Source: Psoroptes ovis
Lineage: Eukaryota; Arthropoda; Arachnida; Sarcoptiformes; Psoroptidae
Direction: 5' to 3'
Length of the DNA: 64,000 nucleotides
NCBI GenBank assembly: GCA_002943765.1
Contig: PQWQ01000004.1
Span: 2,542,001-2,606,000, forward strand
The notes beneath the pieces are model-generated. The model was given only the letters and a program-made list of their open reading frames with translations. It searched no databases and was not told the origin of the DNA. Both the position numbers and the translations under genes were made by a program. Positions 37,201-47,403 of the stretch are shown here, in pieces (within the stretch, counting starts at the first letter, position 1; every line of letters begins with the position of its first letter).

Positions 37201-40114
37201 TTAAAATATATCTATTTTTAATTAAATTTTTTTTTCTTGTTTTGAATTATGAATTATTAGTGTTTTTGATATTAATCACGTCGTTTTCGGGAATTTTCTA
37301 CAAATAATGATCAGTGCAAAAAAAAAACAGAACGAAACCTACAAATCAATTTTTGATTAATTTTTGATTAAACAAAATGAAAGATATGAAAAATTAGGAT
37401 AATCTTATTAGCAATTCGAGGATATGTTTATACAGCCATTTGAGCTTTGAATAATCTCAATTTTATTGATTCAATTGAAATTATTTAAATGATAAATTTC
37501 TATTTTTCATTTTTTGTGAATGTTTCAATTTTTCTTCAATTTGGACTGTGATTAAAAAAAAAAAAAAATGGAATTCCCAGCCAACTTCGAGCAAAAAAAA
37601 AAATCCAACTCTTAGCTAATTGATTAATCAATTTAATTCTCGATTGATAAATTTTTGCATTTCCATAATCATTATCATCATATGGAAAAATGAAATAAAG
37701 AGGGAAAATCAAACAATCAAAGAAAATAATAAATGTCAAAGTTATACAATTTCATTTATTAATGCATAATAAATAATATATTTCTGGTTTTTTCAAGAGA
37801 TGAACGAAAAAAAAAGAAAATTTGTGCCAATTTTCAAAGAGTAGACATTTCCATTTTTTGAATATTTTTTCCGATTCCACAGACACAAACTTTTGGACAA
37901 CCAGAAATTCAGTCAATACATGACTCATATATTGGAAATTTTTCGACATTATTATGGGGCTTCATTTGTTTTTGAGTTAAAATTTTCAAAAAAAAAAAAA
38001 ATATTTATAATGAAATAATGATATTAAAATAAAGAATATTCAAATGAAGAATATTTGAAAAGCGAAAAATAGAAAACTTTTTCAATTCATTAACATTTGC
38101 ATTTCCATAATGTATTTAACTTGAAAATGTATTTAATTTTCAAATAATGTTTATTTATGGCTTTCTTTTTGCTTTTGCTGTCTGAGCAGAAAAAAATAGA
38201 AATAACTTTGTTTGAAATAAATCTCTTGTGTATAAAATTCTTCAATTCTTGAATTCAATTCTACATTTAACATTCATTCAATTTGAAGGAATTCAACATT
38301 AATATTGTTCATATTCATTTTTTTTTCTTCATAAGATTCTTCTGTCATTTCATCCAGACAGAAAGAATTGAATTATGAAATTTTTTGAAATGAGAAATTT
38401 TCGCAATCATTTTCTCTTGTGTTTTTTGCGTACAAACAAATTCACTCATCAGAATATGAATGAATTAAGATGGAAAAATTGAAATGAAATAAGATTATGT
38501 TATACGGTATAATATTCAATGAATGAACAAGTGAAAATAATCATCTTGGCAACAAAAATTTTTTTTCGATAATTTTTTTTCTTTGAAAGAATCAAATTTC
38601 AAAAGCATACAAACACACTTACAAACACACAGTTGATATTTGCTTATCAATAACCCGAATTTAGAGACAAACAACGGACAAACAAATCGGAGGAAATAAT
38701 TTGAAAAAAATTTGTTTAATATGAAGAAATATGAAATTGAATTTTTGGTCATTTGAATTTGTTGCCAAATAAATAAATCATATAAAAATGATGCAATCAA
38801 TGGGCTATGATTACAAATATATTCAAGGTGATCATATATTTTTATTTGTTTGTATTTATTCGTATTGAATTTTTAATTTTAAGCCATAAATTTTAAGTTT
38901 TTTTTCTAACAAAATTTCTCGTAAATCAAGGAAAAAATAAACCTTTTCAATACTTTGACAATCAATTAGCAAGCAGAAATGAATTTATTTTCAAAAATGT
39001 AATTTATGCTTATAAATGAATGATAAACAAGAATTTTCAGGGATATAGATGATGGAGATTGACAAAAGGAAAAATGTTGAAAAAAGAAAAACCAGAATTT
39101 TTCTTTCATTGAATTTATAATTTATGTATCCTTTGGACACGAATCTACCATGAAATTTTTGATGTTTTTGAAAATTTTTCAATTTCAAATTGAAATTCGA
39201 ATATTTATTGATTTTTTGAAAAAACAATCAAATAATCAACCAAACAATCAATCGATAAATCATTTTGAACAATACAACCATTGATTTATGAGGTATTCAT
39301 GTTTGAAAATTTGAATAAAAATTCAAATTTTCCTTCAAAAAAAAAAAAAAAACAAAAGAAAAACTCGTTATACCCGAAATTATTCAACAATTTTCTAATC
39401 TTATCTGGTATTTATTTTCACGATCATTATTTTCAATGATTTCATTGAAATTTTAACAAAATTAAAAAAAAGATTCTCTCAATCATCATTAACAATCATT
39501 AATTAAGTTGATTTCGCTTTGGAAAAACTTCAACAACTTGAATATGTCATATATATTCTCAATGATGAATAATAATGATATCGTTTAAAAAAAATAAAAA
39601 ATAAAATCGTACAAAGAACTTTCTTAAAAAAAGATACATTTGAAGTAAAGCCAAATTGATTTATTAAAATTATCATTTCAATAAACAAAATTACAGAGAA
39701 ATTGTAAAAATTACTGTGAATATGTTTATCATGATCAGAATTTTGAAGCGAAAAAAATTCACCAAAATTCAATACAAGCCTTCACACACACAAAATAATG
39801 TACATAATAATATGATTCATATGTTTGTTTTTTATTTTCATTTTTTATTTGTTTGTATCTATTTCAAAATCAATCTGAAATTTCAATTTAATTTTTCTTG
39901 GCCTAAATTCAATAATTTTCAATTTGATATGACAACATTAAATTTTATTACTTTAATTATCATTATTAATATTCACCATTTGTAATTGGATTTATGTGAT
40001 ATATGTATTGCAATGATACTCGTGTCTTTTGATGTGATAAACTTTGCTACATAACAAATATAGTAAAGTAGTAATGACCACGATAATTGTCAATGAAAAC
40101 CAGAAAACAAAAAT
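34207..40114. other. Gene-free AT-rich stretch
   Basis: About 5.9 kb with no supportable exon. It contains GAAT/TGAA tetranucleotide runs (about 36174-36192 and 37084-37104), poly-A tracts near 36060 and CAA repeats near 35456-35473. The short open frames are Phe/Ile/Lys/Asn-rich and isolated. Confidence 0.6.
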
Positions 40115-40120
40115 CACATG
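40115..40120. other. Target-site duplication, left (CACATG)
   Basis: CACATG directly before the 5' LTR recurs directly after the 3' LTR at 43695-43700. Six bases match, near the 4-5 bp usual for BEL/Pao. Confidence 0.85.
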
Positions 40121-40502
40121 TGTTGTGAAAATTTAAGTTAAAAAATTGGTTACGTTCTTTATGAATTTCACGATTAAAATTCCATAGAAAAAGTTCTAGA
40201 AAAAACGGTTGTAAAAAGCACATGTCAAAAAGTTCGATTAACAACCGTCCACAAAAAAATTAAAGAATTAAGTTAAAAATTGATTGTAATAGTTTGAATA
40301 GTTTTAATTAATGTAGAACAACAAATGATTGTAAGCTTTTCCATTTTTTGTAATAATGCTTGAATAATTTGTAATCCTTTTTATAAATTTAGCAATAATA
40401 AAATTGATAGTTATTGATGGTTTTGAATTGATTAATTGATTTAAAATTGATGTTTTGGATTGATTCGGAACCTTTAATGAAAAACCAGTCGTTTTCATTA
40501 CA
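40121..40502 (+). repeat. 5' LTR of the BEL/Pao element (382 bp)
   Basis: Starts TGTTGTGAAA and ends TTCATTACA, satisfying the TG…CA rule. It contains CGATTAACAACCGTCC-type sequence shared exactly with the 3' copy. Very AT-rich. Confidence 0.92.
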
Positions 40503-40643
40503 ATTTTTATTATTGAATCATTTGCAAGTATAAGAAGATAAGAACAAATTTTTCACGAAGTCAGCAACAAGTAAAGAAAATCAATCAAGAATTTAAAGTC
40601 GAAATTTCAATAAGTTAAAATTTATCATTGACAAGAACATAAT

Positions 40644-43328
40644 TTGATCAAAAATCCAAAAATGGAAGAAGTCAAAAAGCAATTAAGAATAATAAGAAGA
40701 AATATTACAAAAGGCATTAACAACAATTTTGAATTAGAAAAAGCGCAAGATCTAAAGACAAAGATGTTGGAATTGAATGATCAATTATTGGATTTATATA
40801 TCGCCAGTGATGAAGAAATTTCTTTAGAAAATGAAATGAAAATGGATTATTATAAAGAAAAAATAGATAAATTTATTAAAGCTAAAACAAAAGAAGACAG
40901 TGTCAATCCTGATGATGAAAATAATGATAATACCAATCAAACAAATGGAATTAATAATAATTTGAATCAAACAAATGATAATAACACAAATGTTGAACAA
41001 AATCCACCAGTGGCAAGTCATCAGCCAGTACAAGAAGCAAGTCACAGCGTAACATCGAATCAACAAGAAATAAGATCATCTGAATCCATCAACCAAGTCA
41101 TCAACATAAATGAAATTCCAAAATTCTCCGGTAAATATATAGATTGGTATACATTCAAGAATCTTGCCAAGCCCATGATCAACAACAGCAACATAAGCGA
41201 AATTCGAGCAAAGAATTTCCTGGTCCAATCACTTGACGAAGTATCTAAACGTAAAGTAATGCGATTACTTAATTCCAACGCATCTTTGAATGAATTGTGG
41301 AATAAATTGGAACAAGAATATGAAGATGAAGAAAAATTTCTGAATGAATGTAGACATGAGCTATCCAAATGTCCACAAGTTAGAAATGAAAATGATATCG
41401 TTGGATTAAGATCGGTCAAGTTAGCAGGCGAAGCAGTCCTCGGTGCAATCGAAAGCTTGGACAACATAAATAAAATGACAGAAGGTACAATGATCGATTC
41501 AATTGCTGAAAAATTCTATTACCGCGGTAACCGCGAAATAAGTGGTAAATCAAAATCATTTAGAGATGCGATCGAAAAAATACAAGAAATGTACGATGAA
41601 GCTGAAAGATTCGCTAGAAAACGACCACAACAAACAGAAGCAAGACCACCAGCGACAGAAATTCGCCGTGCATCAATCAACATGATAAACAACAACAGCA
41701 GAATTCGATGCAATTTTTGTGATCAAGAACATCAATCAATAAATTGTCCACATTTGAGCAATCCAGATTGGATCGTAACTAAAATCAGACAAAACAGATT
41801 ATGCACTAAATGTATCAAACCAGGTCATTGGGCACGTGACTGTAGATCAAACATTGTGTGTTCAATTTGTAGCTATGGTCATTCATCTTGTCTTCACGAA
41901 GCTGTACTAAGAATGAGTCCGACAAACAATCGATCAGCTCCAACACCACCAAGAGAAATTCACAACGAAGCATCGGCAGCAACAAATAATACAGCAGCAA
42001 TCACATCCGCAAGCATAAGAGATGTTCATTCATCAGTAACAGCAGCACCGAACCAAGTATCAGCAAATTATCCAAATGCCAGTTCCATCAATACAAATAC
42101 TGAATCAGCAACCAATCAAAGCGCATTCATTTCAGCCTTTGATATAAAAGAAGTAGCTACAAATCAAGTCGCAGCAATTTCCAACGTTGAAAATAATCCA
42201 ATTGAAATAAAAATAATAGGCATTCAAAATTCAGATCGTCCAGTTCTGATTGGTGAATACAAAGAAGAAGAAGTAGAAATTTTGCTTGATTCCGGCTCAA
42301 AAGCTAGCTTAATAAGTTCTTGTTTAATTAGTGATGAACCAACATTCCCAACATCAGCAATAGAAATCATTACTCCAGTGGATACTTCTTTAAAACAGAC
42401 TATAGATCGTGGTATCAATATTAAGTTCACAAAAGATTCAACCAGTTGTGAATTAATGGCTAGAATATTTGATTCAAATCAAAAATTGATAATCATTGGT
42501 ACTGATTATAAATACAAATTCTTTAGTCCAAGACCGAAAGTATTATATTTTAACACTGTGTTTGGCAAAGTAAAAATTGTAAGCTCAACTTTTAAGAATT
42601 CAGATTTGAAATGTATCGAAGAACATTGTTTGAATCCTAAAGCTGAAGAAAGCATTAGCAATCAAAACATTACTAGTATTAATCATGACAAAACCGACTC
42701 GACAGATATTAGCATTAAACCGATTGCCATCGACGAATCAAAAAATAATAATCGTACTTCAAAATTTGAAGTCAGTATCATAAACACCAGTCAAGAATCA
42801 AATTATTCAGAACAGCTTAGTCAACCTCGAAATATTTCAAAGCCACAATTAGTTGAACATCAAGAGTCAAATTTTGATTTCAGTCAAAAAATGAAGAACA
42901 CAAAATCAACAAATATCAATGAATCAAAAGATGAATATGATCGCATAAGCAGAATGTTTCAAGTCAAAATAAACAAAAGTCCTAATTGTGCATTTGAAGT
43001 TAGCACCATTAATACCCGACAATCATCAATCAATCAAGAAAAATTTGAACATCCTAAAAATTCATCTGAAATAACAAAATTTGAAGAATATCAACATCCT
43101 AATGTGGATTCTAGCTTTAATTTGGATAAAAGTCATGAACATATACAACATGGAATGAATATTGACAAATCAAGAGCACCAATAGTTTACGATGACAATT
43201 CATACAAGAACAAGTTTAATAATAATGAATTTGCTCCAGTTAAGATCAAGAAAAACGATTGTGAATATAATAAATTAATCAGAAGATATCTAATTGTTCC
43301 TCGGCCCGAGAATGTTGTGAAAATTTAA
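40644..43328 (+). CDS. BEL/Pao Gag-protease polyprotein of the LTR element
   Basis: 894 residues. An N-terminal coiled-coil-like region and Asn-rich linker come first. The DUF1759-type Gag core follows (KFSGKYIDWYTFKN at about 159-172, ELWNKLEQEYE). Then come Cys/His motifs: CNFCDQEHQSINC, the CCHC knuckle CTKCIKPGHWARDC and CSICSYGHSSCLH, the usual BEL order. A retropepsin-like domain has its catalytic triplet in LLDSGSKASLIS and the late motif IIGTDY. After that, about 240 residues of low-complexity Ser/Asn/Lys/Glu-rich sequence with SIINTSQ / TINTRQ-type imperfect repeats replace the expected reverse transcriptase. The stop codon lies inside the 3' LTR. No internal stop or frameshift is seen, so the product could be made. 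Confidence 0.88.
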   Translation: MIKNPKMEEVKKQLRIIRRNITKGINNNFELEKAQDLKTKMLELNDQLLDLYIASDEEISLENEMKMDYYKEKIDKFIKAKTKEDSVNPDDENNDNTNQTNGINNNLNQTNDNNTNVEQNPPVASHQPVQEASHSVTSNQQEIRSSESINQVININEIPKFSGKYIDWYTFKNLAKPMINNSNISEIRAKNFLVQSLDEVSKRKVMRLLNSNASLNELWNKLEQEYEDEEKFLNECRHELSKCPQVRNENDIVGLRSVKLAGEAVLGAIESLDNINKMTEGTMIDSIAEKFYYRGNREISGKSKSFRDAIEKIQEMYDEAERFARKRPQQTEARPPATEIRRASINMINNNSRIRCNFCDQEHQSINCPHLSNPDWIVTKIRQNRLCTKCIKPGHWARDCRSNIVCSICSYGHSSCLHEAVLRMSPTNNRSAPTPPREIHNEASAATNNTAAITSASIRDVHSSVTAAPNQVSANYPNASSINTNTESATNQSAFISAFDIKEVATNQVAAISNVENNPIEIKIIGIQNSDRPVLIGEYKEEEVEILLDSGSKASLISSCLISDEPTFPTSAIEIITPVDTSLKQTIDRGINIKFTKDSTSCELMARIFDSNQKLIIIGTDYKYKFFSPRPKVLYFNTVFGKVKIVSSTFKNSDLKCIEEHCLNPKAEESISNQNITSINHDKTDSTDISIKPIAIDESKNNNRTSKFEVSIINTSQESNYSEQLSQPRNISKPQLVEHQESNFDFSQKMKNTKSTNINESKDEYDRISRMFQVKINKSPNCAFEVSTINTRQSSINQEKFEHPKNSSEITKFEEYQHPNVDSSFNLDKSHEHIQHGMNIDKSRAPIVYDDNSYKNKFNNNEFAPVKIKKNDCEYNKLIRRYLIVPRPENVVKI

Positions 43329-43694
43329 GTTAAAAAATTGGTTACGTTCTTTATGAATTTCACGATTAAAATTCCATAGAAAAAGTTCTAGAAAAAACGG
43401 TTGTAAAAAGCACATGTCAAAAAGTTCGATTAACAACCGTCCACAAAAAAATTAAAGAATTAAGTTAAAAATTGATTGTAATAGTTTGAATAGTTTTAAT
43501 TAATGTAGAACAACAAATGATTGTAAGCTTTTCCATTTTTTGTAATAATGCTTGAATAATTTGTAATCCTTTTTATAAATTTAGCAATAATAAAATTGAT
43601 AGTTATTGATGGTTTTGAATTGATTAATTGATTTAAAATTGATGTTTTGGATTGATTCGGAACCTTTAATGAAAAACCAGTCGTTTTCATTACA
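43313..43694 (+). repeat. 3' LTR of the BEL/Pao element (382 bp)
   Basis: Same length and apparently the same sequence as 40121-40502. Its first 16 bases also encode the last residues and stop of the polyprotein. Confidence 0.92.
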
Positions 43695-43700
43695 CACATG
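43695..43700. other. Target-site duplication, right (CACATG)
   Basis: Matches 40115-40120. Confidence 0.85.
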
Positions 43701-46429
43701 TAACCCTTTTTCATTTGGCTCAAAATTTTCACAATTAAATATAAAGTATGTCATTTTTGGTTATTTTATTTAAAATTAAGAAAGCTAAACAAACAAATTG
43801 CGATGCACATGTGTCTTGTCTATTAAAACTATTTATTCATTTATTTGTTTGTTGAAAAAAAATCTAAACAATATTTTGTCGAATGATTTACATTCAAAAA
43901 CTGATGATGATTTTTCTTTAAATGATTTATTTTTTTGTTGTTTTTTTTTGCAGGGAATAACCTCAAGGTTACATATTTTTAAAATTTTTCATTTCATTAA
44001 AAAGATGATGATGACGATGATGATGAACAAAGATGTTTTCCAATTTAAAATAATTATATATGTACAAATATATATATTCGCGCATTTAATTCATGATTAA
44101 CATACTTGAATTTTTATATAATCGATCATCTGTCAAAATATGTATTCATTCATTCATCAATACATTTCATCGTTTTATTTTCTTTGTTAATTTTTATGAT
44201 TTTTTTCTTTTGATTTAATTCAATTTAAAACACTTGTACATTTTATATTTTGCTCTCAATTCATACATTCATATTCATATACATTCATTCGCAGTAATGA
44301 TGTGTTTGCTTATCATGTGTTTGCGTACATTTGTATATTTTTTTCAAATATATGAATAAACATGTATTTCTTTCATTTATTCATTCATTTACATTCATTA
44401 GATTTTTCGGTCCCCCATTAAGTATTTGCTCCCCAATATTGAATACATGTGAATTACATATATTTGAAACAAAATTCAAAGGATTCCAGTTATAATCAGT
44501 GTAATTATTTTCAATATCTTTGACCTTCAATTATTTAGCAAAATTTTAAAATTTCAATTCATCATCATTTGAATGGAGTTTTCCGATTTTTTTCTTCGAT
44601 TATATTTCCATTTTATTGAACCCCTTGAATTCATAATTCTTTGAATGGAAAATTTTCAAATAGGAATTCAATTTTTGTTTTGTTAAAAATTTCCGTCATT
44701 TGTACGCAAAAAAACAATCAATGAATGATTGATTGATGATGTCCAAGAATCACTAGAAATCACAAGATTCTTGTGTACGTCGATCAACGAAGAACACAAT
44801 GATATCATTGAATTTTTCACTTCTTAAGAAGATATTTTTGAAAAAAATAAAATAAAATCCTGAAATGAAATGAAATGTAAATCAATTACGTATTTTTTTT
44901 TTTTTTTTTTTTTTGAAAATTCCTGAAAATTCAATTTGAAATTGAATTTTTCCAATTTTCTTCGAAATTTTTCTTTGGAAATTCTTAATAAATATCACGG
45001 AATTTTATTCAGCGAATTACCCGATTAAATTTTCTTGGATTCTTCACTTTCAAGGAATTTTTTTTTCCGAATCTAAATTGTTTACGGTGAAAAAAAAAAC
45101 GTAAACATATATCGAAAAAATCACATGGTTGAAAACGATGAATTTAGGTCAAAATAAATTGAAAAATTCTTTGAACAAAAATGTTTGTTTCTTTTTGTTT
45201 CGATTTCATTGATTCATATTATGCTTTGCTTCGCTTTTGAATTGTTTTCCAATATCTCAAATATTACTTTCACTATTTATCATAGATCAAATGCACATGT
45301 CATGATCATTGATGATCATCAATGTCATCATCATTGATGGATTGATGAATCAAGATTTTAGAATTGTGATAAATTCAAGATTTAATATTAAGATTAAAAG
45401 TGTAAAAAAACCAGAGAAAAATCATTGAGATTTTTTTGGTTTTTCACAAAAATCATAATCAAAAAAAAAAAAAATTGATTTTGATCAATTTTTAAATGAA
45501 AATCATTGAAAATATTGGATGAAACAAAAATAAAATAAACAAATAGATTTGAAGATAGCTTAGAAAAAAAGTATAATAATAATAACAGCAAGTAGATAAT
45601 GATCATAATAATGCATTATCATTATCATCATCGATTGTTCAGTGAACTTGATAATTGAAAATTTATCAAGAAATAATAATAATAATAATAATTCATTTAC
45701 TCATTAGTTTATTTAATTAACAAATAAAAAATTAAATGCTTTGACAAAGCAACGTTTGTTGTCAATTGTGTTCTATGATTGTTTTCACAATCAATGGCAT
45801 TTCGATTTGCCAATCATTTCATGCAATAAAACGATTGATTTACGAAAATTTACCCAAGAACAACATAAAAAACCAAAAACCTTGCGCATATCGTTTTTTT
45901 TTTTTTTTTTTTGAATCTAAAAATGGAGAAAAAATCTTGAACTTTGAATTTTTTTCCCATGAATTTGAATGGCAATTTTCAAATGAAATATTTTTCGTTT
46001 TCAAAAAATGAATTTGTACTAATCGAAATGGTAACAAAATGAACTAAATTATTTTTTTTATTTCATCCAAACAAAACAATTCACAGCCAAATGACTATTT
46101 GTCATTTGTCTATTTTTTCTATTGTGTTGTTGTGCTCAATGCTTTCAAACATAATCTAAACAAAAAATTTAGAAAAACACAAATCAGCTTTTGATCTTTA
46201 CATTTTTGTTGCCAGACTATTGTATAATTTATTTAAACGAACTTTTAGTCCAGAAAAAAAGATGAAAAATTACGTACAAAATGGATAATAGTAAAATATT
46301 ATTTGTAAAATAAAAATAAAAATAAATACAATTCAAATTTAATTCCATATTTTCTATGCATATAATCTACGCATGTTTTTGATTTGATTTGATTTTTGAA
46401 AAAATAATGATCACGCATAATTCTTACAT

Positions 46430-46510
46430 TTAGGATTGTCCGAAAAGTTCTTGCCGATTTTCAAAGTAGATGCCCATTGAAAAATCGGCAAGAACTTATC
46501 GGACAACGCA
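46430..46510. mobile_element. Mariner-type MITE, copy 3, near-perfect hairpin
   Basis: The left arm from TTAGGATTGTCCG through GTTCTTGCCGATTTT is complementary to the right arm (AAAATCGGCAAGAAC through CGGACAA). The arms are about 26 bp with one mismatch and a loop of about 18 nt. The terminal GTCCGAAAAGTTCTTGCCGAT resembles the ends of the copies at 1769 and 14880, but the core differs, so this is a related, more palindromic member. Confidence 0.7.
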
Positions 46511-47376
46511 AATATTTTGAAACCAAGATTTCTTTTTTTTTCTATTTTGAATTTGTTTGTTTCGATGAATCATATATATTTATGCATATGAGAATACGAA
46601 ATGCATTCTATGAAATTGTTTGTATGATTTTTTACTTTTTCATATATATATATAACATCTCATATGATTATATTGTTTGGTCATGCTGCTGTTGTTGTTA
46701 TTCGTCTTCATTATTGTTGGCTATGTTTCTGTTGTTGTTGTTGTGCTTGGCCATATATGAATATTGAGGATCATTTTTTTTTCGTTGTTTGATTTTTCTC
46801 GCATGTGTGTTTGATAGTAAGGTTCGTGGTTGATCGGATAAATCTGGTTCAAACTGGTTTTTTTTTGTATTTCTTCCAAATTAAGTGTTTTTGTTAAGCG
46901 TGTGTGTGAGTGCTTGAGCATGTGTTTGTGTATGTGGTTAGATTAACAATCAAAAAAAAAAAAAAAAAATTCACAAATCGAAAAGAACCAAATCATGGAC
47001 GAAATGGTTGAAAATGTGTTTGTGTGTGGTTATTTACGCATGTTTCGCTGAATTGTTTTGTTTTGTTTTTTTCATCCATATTTTTCATGTTATGGCCATC
47101 ACATTATGTGCGTGTTTGTATGACCAAATTTTTGTTTTTGGTGCATGCATATGTGTTGTGCACGTAAGAAGTATAATCAAAGTAGAAGAAATACGAATCA
47201 ATCAATGGAATGAGTGAATAAATAAAAGAGCAACAATTCATTAATACATTAATTGCCAGTGTCGATTGAAATTTTTTGTTTTTTTTTTCAAATTCCAAAT
47301 CGATCTGGTTTCTCGGGGTTTTTGGTTCCTTCTGACATTTTTCGCTTTGATCTATCTTACTATTTCAATCATCACA

Positions 47377-47403
47377 ATGATGATGATGATGATGATGATG
47401 ATG
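47377..47403. repeat. ATG trinucleotide microsatellite (nine units)
   Basis: Uninterrupted ATG units. Confidence 0.9.

Larger units (their letters stand above)
40121..43694 (+). mobile_element. Gag-protease-only BEL/Pao LTR retrotransposon (non-autonomous), 3574 bp
   Basis: Two direct 382-bp LTRs enclose one long frame and are flanked by CACATG duplications. The frame encodes BEL/Pao-type Gag and an aspartic protease domain but no reverse transcriptase, RNase H or integrase. LTR copies appear identical by eye, indicating recent insertion. No convincing tRNA primer-binding site follows the 5' LTR, and the purine tract before the 3' LTR is weak (CCCGAGAA). Confidence 0.92.

Noticed and set aside
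40644..43328. Interpreting the 894-codon frame as a domesticated gag gene
   Set aside because: Apparently identical LTRs and target duplications show a recent transposable insertion; domestication would normally come with LTR decay.
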